Positions 37,205 through 44,950 of a stretch of 64,000 nt of DNA are shown here, piece after piece. How positions within the stretch are numbered: the first letter of the stretch is position 1; every line of letters begins with the position of its first letter. The position numbers and the translations under genes were made by a program. Source of the stretch: Nitrosomonas communis (lineage in GTDB: Bacteria; Pseudomonadota; Gammaproteobacteria; Burkholderiales; Nitrosomonadaceae); contig NZ_JAGFJM010000140.1 of NCBI RefSeq assembly GCF_024102715.1, forward strand, positions 34,874 to 98,873, given 5' to 3'. The notes below the pieces were generated by a model. That model was not told the origin of the DNA and did no database searches. It worked only from the letters and a program-made list of their open reading frames with translations.

Positions 37205-37510
37205 ATGAGACTTTATGTGATAAATGGGGAAGATGTGCCAGATAGCCTCGAGAAACGTATGAAAACCAGGCCAGCTCATTTGGAACGCATCAAAGCATTA
37301 CAAAATGAAGGGCGGCTCATCCTGGCAGGACCATATCCGGCAATCGATAATCCAGACCCTGGGCCAGCTGGATTTTCAGGAAGCTTAATTGTGGCGGAGT
37401 TTGCTTCGCTAGAAGCAGCCCAATCTTGGGCAGAAGCAGATCCTTATGTTATCTCAGGGGTTTTTTCAAAAATAACCGTTAAGCCATTCAAGAAAGTATT
37501 ACCAGATTAG
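37205..37510 (+). CDS. YciI-like protein
   Basis: 101 residues of the YCII domain family: [22 protein letters not shown] and the conserved [30 protein letters not shown]. These small ferredoxin-like-fold proteins form dimers; a conserved His-Asp pair suggests an enzymatic role (here H26 and the Asp in EADPY), but none has a proven cellular function. The preceding AGG-like ribosome site supports the start. It stands alone, upstream of the parvulin gene by 177 bp. Confidence 0.88.
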   Translation: MRLYVINGEDVPDSLEKRMKTRPAHLERIKALQNEGRLILAGPYPAIDNPDPGPAGFSGSLIVAEFASLEAAQSWAEADPYVISGVFSKITVKPFKKVLPD

Positions 37511-37687
37511 ATCAATTTAAAAATTTAACCAGGATAAGAGATTAAAAAATTGTCTTTAATGATTATCGGATATTTTATGTTAGCTGTGCTTATAATATAC
37601 CAAGAATCACGCTTGCGATCGCAATGTTAGGGCGTAGTCTTGTATGAATAAATTTATCTCAACTTTAATTTACTTAGAGGAAGTTGC

Positions 37688-38485
37688 ATGCGCTTAATTA
37701 AATTTCTATTGTTAATATCGGTGTGTATCACGAGTTTGACTGCCGTTTCTCTACATGCTCAATCGACTGCTGCCGTAGCAAAAGTGAATGGAGTAGTCAT
37801 TCCGCAAACACGGCTTGAATTTATGGTCAAGGCTGCTGTTGCGCAAGGTCAGGCTGATTCTTCTGAAATGAGAAATGCCCTGCGCGAGAATCTCATTGCT
37901 GAAGAGATTATTGTACAAGAAGCTCTTAAGAAGAAACTTGATCGTGATCCAGATGTGCTAACCCAGATCGAGCTTGCCCGTCAAGCGATATTAGTCAGAG
38001 CATACCAAGCTGATTACATCAAAAATAACACTGTAAGTGATGATATTTTACGAAAGGAATATGAAACTGTGAAAGCCCAAATGGGTGATAAGGAATATAA
38101 AGCACGTCATATTCTTGTTGAGACTGAGGCAGAAGCCAAGGATATCATCGCTTCTCTTAAGAAAAAAGGTGCTTCTTTCGAGAAATTGGCGGGAGAGAAA
38201 TCAATTGATGTCGGCAGTAAAAACAATGGTGGTGAATTAGGTTGGAGCGCAGCTGCAGCATACGTCAAACCTTTTGCAGATGCCCTGCAAAGCCTGAAGA
38301 AAGGCAATACAACTGAAAAACCGGTACAAACCTCTTTTGGCTGGCATGTAATTCGACTGGAAGATGTTCGTCCTACAGTAACTCCTCCATTTGAAGAAGT
38401 AAAAACGAACATGCAGCAGCGTGTATTGCAACGTAATTTTGCAGCAATGGTTCAAGATTTGCGTAATAAAGCCAAAGTCGAGTAA
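37688..38485 (+). CDS. Periplasmic parvulin-type peptidyl-prolyl isomerase
   Basis: 265 residues. Signal peptide LIKFLLLISVCITSLTAVSLHAQS, an N-terminal helical SurA/PrsA-like chaperone region (about 27-130), and one PpiC/parvulin domain. The latter is YKARHILVETEAEAKDIIASLKKKGASFEKLAGEKSIDVGSKNNGGELGW through TSFGWHVIRLEDVRP. It catalyses cis-trans isomerisation at proline and helps fold secreted or outer-membrane proteins. The gene is convergent with alr, 10 bp apart, with no evident terminator between them. Confidence 0.92.
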   Translation: MRLIKFLLLISVCITSLTAVSLHAQSTAAVAKVNGVVIPQTRLEFMVKAAVAQGQADSSEMRNALRENLIAEEIIVQEALKKKLDRDPDVLTQIELARQAILVRAYQADYIKNNTVSDDILRKEYETVKAQMGDKEYKARHILVETEAEAKDIIASLKKKGASFEKLAGEKSIDVGSKNNGGELGWSAAAAYVKPFADALQSLKKGNTTEKPVQTSFGWHVIRLEDVRPTVTPPFEEVKTNMQQRVLQRNFAAMVQDLRNKAKVE

Positions 38486-38495
38486 TTCTATTTTG

Positions 38496-39614
38496 CTAGG
38501 GAATCAGTGAAGTTAAACGGCTTTGCTGATTCTCATTTGTTACTATTATTGTTTTAACTCTTGAAGATAAAGCACAAAACAATTCATAACTGATTGTGCC
38601 TGCAGAACTTGCGATTTCCTCTATTGGTAACTCGCTTCCCCATAAGATCACTGGACTCCCAACTTGAGCATTTTCAATTCCAGTAAGATCAACAGTTAGC
38701 ATGTCCATGGAGATACGCCCAATTATACGAGTGCGCTGTCCATTGACGAGGATAGGGGTCCCCGTAGGCGCATGCCGCGGATAGCCATCTGCATAGCCAC
38801 AGGCAACGACACCAATACGCATTGGTTGCTGAGCCTGAAATTGACCGCCATAGCCAACCTTATCTCTTGGGCCAAGATGCTGTATAGCAATTATTTGGCT
38901 TGATACTGTCATGACAGGGCGCAAACCCAGTTCTGTAGCAGTTTTATCTATCAGCGGAGATGCGCCATAAAGCATAATGCCGGGGCGCACACAGTCAGCA
39001 TGCGTCTCTGGATATCGTAAAATTGCTGCAGAGTTCGCCAGTGAGCATGGCAGGTGATATTTTCCAAAAGTTGTAAAAAAAACGTTGAGTTGCTGCTTGA
39101 CCTCGTTTTGCTGAGACAAATCATCTGCGCTGGCAAAATGTGTCATCAATGTAATTTGACCGATGAGCGGGTTAACTTTTAGTTTTTCAAGAGCAGCTAA
39201 TCCCTGTGCGGGTTTGAAGCCAAGTCGGTTCATGCCGGTATTAATTTTAAGAAATATATTTATTTTGTTTTCTTGTTTTGATGTAGGGAGCATTGCCAGT
39301 TGCTCATAATGGTGTATGACCGTACTTAAGTGATACTGGGTAATGATTGCTAAATCTGCGGGAGAGAAAAAGCCTTCAAGCAGCAGAATAGGTTGATCAA
39401 CACCTGCTTCTCTTAAGCGGACAGCAGCATCGAGTTCAAGAACAGCAAAAGCATCTGCCGACTTTAGGGCGCTTGCGGTATTGAGCAACCCATGCCCATA
39501 AGCATTTGCCTTGATTACCGCCATGATTCGTGCATTCTGCGCATGTTGACGTACGATGCAAAGATTGTGCTCAAGTGCTGAAAAGTCAATCAGCGCATGG
39601 ATTGGGCGAGGCAT
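38496..39614 (-). CDS. alr: Alanine racemase
   Basis: 372 residues, PLP enzyme that makes D-alanine for peptidoglycan. The PLP-lysine motif is AVIKANAYGHG near residue 35, the catalytic Tyr is in RDKVGYGGQFQA, and the C-terminal domain has GRISMDMLTVDLT and YELFCALSSRV. Length matches bacterial Alr (about 360-370). It is convergent with the parvulin gene and divergent from ftsY. Confidence 0.96.
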   Translation of the reverse strand: MPRPIHALIDFSALEHNLCIVRQHAQNARIMAVIKANAYGHGLLNTASALKSADAFAVLELDAAVRLREAGVDQPILLLEGFFSPADLAIITQYHLSTVIHHYEQLAMLPTSKQENKINIFLKINTGMNRLGFKPAQGLAALEKLKVNPLIGQITLMTHFASADDLSQQNEVKQQLNVFFTTFGKYHLPCSLANSAAILRYPETHADCVRPGIMLYGASPLIDKTATELGLRPVMTVSSQIIAIQHLGPRDKVGYGGQFQAQQPMRIGVVACGYADGYPRHAPTGTPILVNGQRTRIIGRISMDMLTVDLTGIENAQVGSPVILWGSELPIEEIASSAGTISYELFCALSSRVKTIIVTNENQQSRLTSLIP

Positions 39615-39955
39615 TGGGATTATTTATTGGAAGATAATGATTACTTAAATTTTTTTGCTTAGCAGAAGGGTGCTCAGGTATATGAAGGTAAAAAGTATAT
39701 TTATCTGGTCATGACGTTATGTCAGGAATCAGCCAGCTTCGAGATTAGAGAAACATTTTGAGGTAGCATATGATTAGAATGTACTAGAAAATCTGTATTC
39801 ATATTCATAAAATAACTTAGTCTTTAATGCCCAAAATTCGCTGATTATTCAAGTGATGTCTTAAGGGTATAGCATGTGTTTTTTATTGCTAACGCACCCA
39901 AATTTGCATAATTGGAATAAAATCAGCGTCTTCAGAATAATTACAGCCTACCAGA
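39615..39955. other. Intergenic region between alr and ftsY
   Basis: About 340 bp of AT-rich sequence between divergent genes. No frame with recognisable content, no RNA gene and no clear terminator is seen. It presumably holds the promoters of alr (minus) and of ftsY-ftsE-ftsX (plus). Confidence 0.5.
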
Positions 39956-40939
39956 ATGTTCAGTCTTTTTAAATCAAAAAAAAATTCAACAGAAGAAAAT
40001 TCCAAGCCAGAGGGTTTGACAAGCAAAATCAGGCAAGGACTTACTCGAACCCGGCAAAACCTTGGTAAGCAATTAGCTGGTTTATTTGGTAGCGGCAAAA
40101 TAGATGAAGCGCTCTATGATGAGCTTGAATCTGTCTTGCTTACAGCAGATGCCGGCGTAAATGCTACTAGCTGGTTGCTAGAGGAACTACGTAAAAAAGT
40201 TAAGCGGGATACGCTGAATGACGCAGAACAACTAAAAGAAGCGCTGCAGGAAGCTTTGGTTGGTTTGCTTGCGCCGATGGCGCAACCACTTGACGTTACG
40301 ACAAAGAAACCATTTGTTATCATGATTGCTGGGGTAAATGGTGTTGGTAAAACCACTACGATTGGGAAACTTGCCCACTATTTCCAATCACAAGGGAGAT
40401 CAGTATTGTTAGCTGCGGGAGATACGTTTCGTGCTGCTGCACGAGAGCAATTATTAGCTTGGGGTGAGCGTAATGGTATTACAGTAATAGCACAGGAAAG
40501 CGATTCTCAGAAAAAGAGTGATCCTGCAGCCGTCATATTTGATGCAATCAATGCAGCAAAAGCACGGGATATCGACATAGTGCTAGCCGATACTGCTGGT
40601 CGTCTGACTACTCAATTGCATCTAATGGAGGAAATTAAAAAGATTAAACGTGTTATCACTAAAGCAATGCCAGATGCGCCGCACGAGATCCTGTTAGTGT
40701 TAGATGCTAATACAGGTCAAAATGCAATTAGTCAGCTGAAAGCTTTTGACGATGCGCTGGGGGTAACTGGTTTAGTTCTTACTAAATTGGATGGAACAGC
40801 TAAAGGTGGTGTAATAGCTGCCATTGCTGCCCAATATTCACAGAACCCTCCTGCCTTACGTTTTATCGGGATAGGAGAAGGGCTAGAGGATCTAAGACCG
40901 TTTGATGCACAGGAATTTGTCGAAGCATTATTTGATTAG
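39956..40939 (+). CDS. ftsY: Signal recognition particle receptor FtsY
   Basis: 327 residues. The NG GTPase domain is complete: N domain (about 20-110), G1 GVNGVGKTTTIGKLA, G2-like DTFRAAAREQL, G3 DTAGR and G4 TKLDGTAKGG. The long acidic A domain of E. coli FtsY (497 aa) is absent; the N-terminus is a short basic stretch (MFSLFKSKKNST), as in many betaproteobacteria. It docks ribosome-SRP complexes at the membrane. It heads the conserved ftsY-ftsE-ftsX-rpoH block. Confidence 0.97.
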   Translation: MFSLFKSKKNSTEENSKPEGLTSKIRQGLTRTRQNLGKQLAGLFGSGKIDEALYDELESVLLTADAGVNATSWLLEELRKKVKRDTLNDAEQLKEALQEALVGLLAPMAQPLDVTTKKPFVIMIAGVNGVGKTTTIGKLAHYFQSQGRSVLLAAGDTFRAAAREQLLAWGERNGITVIAQESDSQKKSDPAAVIFDAINAAKARDIDIVLADTAGRLTTQLHLMEEIKKIKRVITKAMPDAPHEILLVLDANTGQNAISQLKAFDDALGVTGLVLTKLDGTAKGGVIAAIAAQYSQNPPALRFIGIGEGLEDLRPFDAQEFVEALFD

Positions 40940-40977
40940 GTTTTTAACTACCAAATTCTTGTTTGTGCTAGGTGTTT

Positions 40978-41631
40978 ATGATTAGTTTTGTAAATGTTTC
41001 CAAGCGTTACCCAGATGGGTTTGAAGCTTTAAAAAATGTTGCTTTCACAATTCATCCAGGTGAACTAGTGTTGCTAACCGGCCACTCAGGCGCTGGTAAG
41101 AGTACTATGTTAAAGCTGATTGCAGCAATTGAGCGTCCTACATATGGCAGTATCATGGTAAGTGACCAGAATATTAATGCGCTTAAGAAAAATGCAATTC
41201 CTTTTTTGCGGCGTAGTCTTGGTTTAATTTTTCAAGATCAGAAAATTCTGTATGATCGTACCGTTTTTGCCAATGTTATGCTGCCACTGCAAATACGCAG
41301 TTTTGAGAAAAAAACAGCAGCCGGCAGAGTGCGCGCTGCACTGGATAAAGTTGGCTTGCTAGGAAAAGAAAATGCTTACCCGGTTACATTATCGGGTGGC
41401 GAGAAGCAGCGATTATGTATTGCCCGGGCAGTAGTACATCGTCCATCAATTTTAATAGCTGATGAACCTACTGCGAATCTTGATGTTGATTATGCGCAAA
41501 GCATTATGGAGGTATTTAGATCTTTTCACCAAGTAGGCGTTACTGTCTTAATAGCCACACACGATACATCGTTATTAAATGACACTCGATATCGTACTCT
41601 CACACTTAATCAAGGAAAGCTGGTCGTATGA
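40978..41631 (+). CDS. ftsE: Cell division ATP-binding protein FtsE
   Basis: 217 residues from ATG 40978; an in-frame GTG six bases upstream is less likely. Walker A GHSGAGKST, signature LSGGEKQRLCIARAV, Walker B ILIADEPTANLD. FtsE powers FtsX at the divisome to activate periplasmic peptidoglycan hydrolases through EnvC-type partners. The stop overlaps the ftsX start by 4 bp. Confidence 0.97.
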   Translation: MISFVNVSKRYPDGFEALKNVAFTIHPGELVLLTGHSGAGKSTMLKLIAAIERPTYGSIMVSDQNINALKKNAIPFLRRSLGLIFQDQKILYDRTVFANVMLPLQIRSFEKKTAAGRVRAALDKVGLLGKENAYPVTLSGGEKQRLCIARAVVHRPSILIADEPTANLDVDYAQSIMEVFRSFHQVGVTVLIATHDTSLLNDTRYRTLTLNQGKLVV

Positions 41632-42536
41632 ATTCATGGTTGTCCCAACATTGGCAGGCGCTAAGCCAGACGCTCAGGCAACTGGTAAATACACCATTAT
41701 CCAGCTTGTTGAGTATCGTCGTAATTGGTATTGCTTTTAGTTTGCCTCTTGGTATTTATACGCTGTTAGGCAATTTGCAGACTATTTCTGAAGATGTTGT
41801 TAAGATGCCGCAATTGAGTTTGTTTCTTAAGCTGAATGCAACGCAAGCAGATATTGAGAATATTAATTCACAATTAGAGGAATTCCCATCTATTGCCAGT
41901 TTTCAATTTATTTCCAAAGAAATTGCCTTGCAGCAGTTGCAGCAAGAAAGTGGTTTGGCTGATATTGCAAGTAATCTAATAAGCAATCCATTACCAGATG
42001 CTTTTATCATCAATACGCAGCAAATTTCACCTGATGATCTTGAGAACATACGCACCACCATAAAAAAATGGCCTGAGATAGCGCATGTGCAGGTCGATAC
42101 AGATTGGGCCAGAAGATTGGATGCCTTGCTCAGATTGGGTCAACTTGCCGTATTAATGCTTGCTGTTTTATTAAGTTTTGCCCTGATTATTGTAGTCTTT
42201 AACACCATTCGCTTGCAGATACTGACCAAACGGGATGAAATTGAAGTCTCGAAATTGATAGGCGCTACAGATAGTTATATACAGCGTCCTTTCCTCTATT
42301 TTGGTGCCATACAAGGCATAGCAGGTGCAGCCGCCGCTTGGTTCTTCATTGCTTTAAGCATCCAGACGATCAATGAAAGCTTGATAGAGCTTACACAACT
42401 CTATGCAACGGATTTTCATTTAAGTCACCTTTCTTTGCAAGATAGTCTTAGTTTGCTTGTTTTTTCAGCATTACTGGGATGGTTGGGAGCGAGATTATCA
42501 GTGGCACAACACCTCTCCCACATAGAACCAGAATAA
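41628..42536 (+). CDS. ftsX: Cell division protein FtsX
   Basis: 302 residues. One N-terminal helix (SLLSIVVIGIAFSLPLGIYTLL), a periplasmic domain of about 130 residues, and three C-terminal helices (LAVLMLAVLLSFALIIVVF; YFGAIQGIAGAAAAWFFIAL; LLVFSALLGWLGARLSV). The FtsX family residues EVSKLIGATDSYIQRPFLYFG are intact. Partner of FtsE. Confidence 0.95.
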   Translation: MNSWLSQHWQALSQTLRQLVNTPLSSLLSIVVIGIAFSLPLGIYTLLGNLQTISEDVVKMPQLSLFLKLNATQADIENINSQLEEFPSIASFQFISKEIALQQLQQESGLADIASNLISNPLPDAFIINTQQISPDDLENIRTTIKKWPEIAHVQVDTDWARRLDALLRLGQLAVLMLAVLLSFALIIVVFNTIRLQILTKRDEIEVSKLIGATDSYIQRPFLYFGAIQGIAGAAAAWFFIALSIQTINESLIELTQLYATDFHLSHLSLQDSLSLLVFSALLGWLGARLSVAQHLSHIEPE

Positions 42537-42593
42537 GTATGTTGATTCTGAGCTGGTAAGGCTGTTCCCTGCCAAGCACCTTATACTTTTTTC

Positions 42594-42613
42594 AACTCAA
42601 AACGTGAGTTTTT
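42594..42613 (+). terminator. Probable terminator after ftsX
   Basis: AACTCA and TGAGTT form a 6-bp stem around the loop AAACG, followed directly by a T run. It separates the ftsYEX transcript from rpoH, consistent with rpoH having its own regulated promoter just downstream. Confidence 0.55.
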
Positions 42614-42639
42614 ATCAAATCTGGAAACTTCAGGAAGTA

Positions 42640-42666
42640 TTAGCACTCCCATTGCATGAGTGCTAA
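42640..42666 (+). promoter_or_regulatory. CIRCE operator (HrcA binding site) upstream of rpoH
   Basis: TTAGCACTC, a 9-base spacer (CCATTGCAT), and GAGTGCTAA. This is the full CIRCE consensus with no mismatch. It lies 37 bp upstream of the rpoH start codon and overlaps the expected -10/transcription-start region (a weak TTATCA...AAGTAT pair lies just upstream). The repressor HrcA should therefore control the gene for the heat-shock sigma factor. Confidence 0.93.
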
Positions 42667-42703
42667 AATAAATAATATGTTGATAAAAGTTAAAGGAGAA
42701 AAC

Positions 42704-43552
42704 ATGACAACTACTTTAGCGTTGCCGACGATAGTGGGGGGGGGTATTGAAAGTTATATTCAGACTGTCAGCCGCTTTCCGATATTATCCAAAGAGGAAG
42801 AAATTCGTTTGGCGAGATGTTTGAGAGATGAAAATGATATAAAAGCCGCTCATCAATTAGTGCTATCCCATCTAAGGGTGGTCGTTGCGATAGCGCGTGG
42901 CTATTTAGGTTATGGACTACCTCATGCTGATTTAATACAGGAAGGAAATATTGGATTAATGAAGGCAGTGAAACGGTTTGATCCGGAGCGCGGCGTGCGT
43001 CTTGTATCATTCGCCATTCATTGGATTAAAGCAGAGATTCATGAGTTTATCATGCGAAATTGGAGATTAGTCAAAATCGCCACCACCAAGCAGCAACGTA
43101 AGCTATTTTTTAACTTGCGGAGTATGAAGCAAGGATTAGATACCATGAATCAGGAAGAGGTTGCTGCTGTAGCAAAACAGTTAGGAGTCAAATCTAAAGA
43201 AGTAGTAGAAATGGAGACGCGTTTCAATGGTCGTGATATTTCATTGGAGCCACTGTCTGATGATGGCGATGAAAGCTGTAGTCCAATTAATTACTTGACT
43301 GATGGAATAGATCCTGCGCAAGTGCTTGAGAATGAGCAGATTTCCAGGCTATGCCATGAAAGACTTAAAGAATCACTAGCAAATCTTGATGATCGTAGCC
43401 GTCATATTATTGAAGCCCGCTGGTTAAGAGAAGAAGATACTGCGACACTTCATGAATTGGCTGCAGAATTGGGTGTATCAGCTGAGCGAGTTCGGCAAAT
43501 TGAAGCTAAGGCAATTCAGAAAATAAGAAATGTAGTTACTGTTGATATCTGA
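42704..43552 (+). CDS. rpoH: RNA polymerase heat-shock sigma factor (sigma-32)
   Basis: 282 residues from the ATG at 42704, chosen because AAAGGAG lies 6 bp upstream. The frame also opens at 42656 inside the CIRCE element, which cannot be the real start. Sigma region 2 includes LPHADLIQEGNIGLMKAVKRFDPERGVRLVSFAIHWIKAEIHEFIMRNWRLVKIATTKQQRKLFFNLR, which contains the RpoH box. Region 4 ends in TATLHELAAELGVSAERVRQIEAKAIQKIR. It directs RNA polymerase to chaperone and protease genes. Operator-level control by HrcA is shown by the CIRCE site. Confidence 0.97.
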   Translation: MTTTLALPTIVGGGIESYIQTVSRFPILSKEEEIRLARCLRDENDIKAAHQLVLSHLRVVVAIARGYLGYGLPHADLIQEGNIGLMKAVKRFDPERGVRLVSFAIHWIKAEIHEFIMRNWRLVKIATTKQQRKLFFNLRSMKQGLDTMNQEEVAAVAKQLGVKSKEVVEMETRFNGRDISLEPLSDDGDESCSPINYLTDGIDPAQVLENEQISRLCHERLKESLANLDDRSRHIIEARWLREEDTATLHELAAELGVSAERVRQIEAKAIQKIRNVVTVDI

Positions 43553-43689
43553 TTTTCTATTTAAAAACTGTATTTAATCATAATAAACATACAAAATAGA
43601 TCGAATGGGCAAGATTTACACTTTTGCTATAAATAAAACGAATATAAACTGGTAAACTATAGCGGTTCACATTTTTGAACTTTGGAAGC

Positions 43690-43782
43690 GGAGAGGTACC
43701 GAAGTGGCCATAACGGCGCTGACTCGAAATCAGATGGTTGGGGTAACCCGGCACGTGGGTTCGAATCCCACCCTCTCCGCCA
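43690..43782 (+). tRNA. tRNA-Ser (anticodon CGA)
   Basis: Class II tRNA by eye: acceptor GGAGAGG/CCTCTCC, anticodon stem GCTGA/TCAGA (first pair mismatched) around the loop CTCGAAA with anticodon CGA. It has a long variable arm (GGTTGGGGTAACCCGGCAC), T arm GTGGG-TTCGAAT-CCCAC, discriminator G and encoded CCA. It marks the end of the core block and the start of a gene-poor stretch. Confidence 0.95.
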
Positions 43783-43949
43783 TTGTTGTAAAGATAAGTG
43801 CATGATCTATCTGTAAAAAGATGGTATTAAGCTTGTCATGTTCTTACCATAGTTCTTACTTCAAGAGTTTTTACCCCTCCCTTCATGCATTTTTTTAACT
43901 GCCTGGAGGATGCAAAATTTAACACCACCCGCACTTGCGCTAACAAGGT

Positions 43950-43971
43950 ATGGGAAGCACTTCCCATTTTT
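43950..43971 (+). terminator. Hairpin with T run downstream of tRNA-Ser
   Basis: ATGGGAAG and CTTCCCAT form a near-perfect stem with a very tight loop and run into TTTT. It has the form of an intrinsic terminator, although the nearest upstream transcript is tRNA-Ser about 170 bp away. Confidence 0.5.
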
Positions 43972-44213
43972 CAAAAAATAAAATTAGCAAGAAACCCAGC
44001 ATACCCTGCATCCCAAACAATGGTGCGGGTTTCCAATCGGTCAACCCAGCACTTGAGTCAGCACTGACCCGACACTGAATTTTTATCTGGACTTTGTTTA
44101 TAAGTGGGGACAAAGGCACAGACAGCACTATGCAGGCGCGGTGCATGCCCCAGACTGCCTACGTGAGGGTATATTGTATATTGAATCCAGATTTTTCTAG
44201 CGAAGCATCTAAA

Positions 44214-44250
44214 TTGATTATTATTTACAAAGCAAATAATAATCATTATC
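44214..44250 (+). promoter_or_regulatory. Fur box overlapping a promoter
   Basis: The 19 bases at 44232-44250 agree with the classical Fur consensus (GATAATGATAATCATTATC) at 16 of 19 positions by my count. A sigma-70-like promoter (TTGATT at 44214, 18 bp, AATAAT at 44238) is overlapped by it and points to the right. This is a repression-type layout for an iron-regulated transcript starting near 44250. The nearest firm gene in that direction (DUF2325) begins 700 bp further on. Confidence 0.7.
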
Positions 44251-44448
44251 ATTTGTATTTCCAGAAGAGATCTTTGCATCTGAGGTTAAATATCAGATGT
44301 GATTGAAAGAATCAGTGTGATATTAATATTCATGCATATGACATCATTATCGCAATGATTTCTCAGTAAAACGAAATTCCTTACAGCCAGCCAGCAGTGC
44401 GCAATCGCCTGCCAGCCAGCCATCACTTAATGCTTGGGAGATGGCTTT

Positions 44449-44820
44449 ATGTACAAAAAAAGAGGGTTGGCTGACAGCGACAGATATTATTCCTCAGCGA
44501 TTTCAAATCGGTGTTGGGAGGTTTGTTTACCGAGACCGCTTACTCTAGGCCAGATGCATGAACATGGCAAGATCAATGACATTCGTTTAGAAGATACCAA
44601 AGATATCTTACTGGTACGTAAAGCCAGATTTAACGAATACCGCTGCATCACTGGGTATAATTTTTTCCCTGCATTCATCTTTAGGCAATCAATATCACCA
44701 TTCTGGGTAATAGTGTGCACACATTGGCAAGATGAGCTTATTGCGTATGCATTGGTCATGCTGACTGTCCCAATCGCTGATAACCAATTATCGAGAATAC
44801 TCTCAGATAGAAGTCGCTGA
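44449..44820 (+). CDS. Doubtful small ORF downstream of the Fur box
   Basis: A 123-codon frame from ATG 44449, with GGGAG 8 bp upstream. The C-terminal half has a moderately hydrophobic stretch (FWVIVCTHWQDELIAYALVM). The composition is odd and no family is recognised. It could be a spurious frame, or a real small iron-regulated protein, since it lies in the transcript expected from the Fur-controlled promoter. Confidence 0.2.
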   Translation: MYKKRGLADSDRYYSSAISNRCWEVCLPRPLTLGQMHEHGKINDIRLEDTKDILLVRKARFNEYRCITGYNFFPAFIFRQSISPFWVIVCTHWQDELIAYALVMLTVPIADNQLSRILSDRSR

Positions 44821-44950
44821 AATACACCTGATGATCCTTTTCATCGCTTTTCAGTATGGAAGCTGATCCACTCCAACTGACGATACTTTATCGATCATCA
44901 TTCCTGTACTGCTTATGCTTGCGGCCAACCTCGATGGAGGAAACATTGCT

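Larger units (their letters stand above)
43783..44950. other. Gene-poor region with hairpin and Fur-controlled promoter
   Basis: About 1.17 kb without a convincing protein gene. It contains a hairpin with T run (43950-43971), a promoter overlapped by a Fur box (44214-44250), further small inverted repeats downstream of it (CATCTGA/TCAGATG at 44277-44299; ATCATT/AATGAT near 44343-44360) and a CAGCCAGC-rich repeat near 44384-44422. One frame (44449-44820) has a fair ribosome site but no recognisable family. The region may be a decayed segment, a leader, or hold a small RNA. Confidence 0.5.

Noticed and set aside
42656-42703. Upstream ATG for rpoH giving a 298-residue protein
   Set aside because: The ATG lies within the CIRCE operator and lacks a ribosome site; ATG 42704 has AAAGGAG.
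43885-44306. Short plus-strand frames after tRNA-Ser (43885-44067, 44094-44306)
   Set aside because: No ribosome sites or family; one overlaps the terminator-like hairpin and the other the Fur box.
44380-44425. CAGCCAGC repeats as a CRISPR or att site
   Set aside because: Units are too short and irregular, with no spacer pattern and no similarity to the tRNA 3' end.
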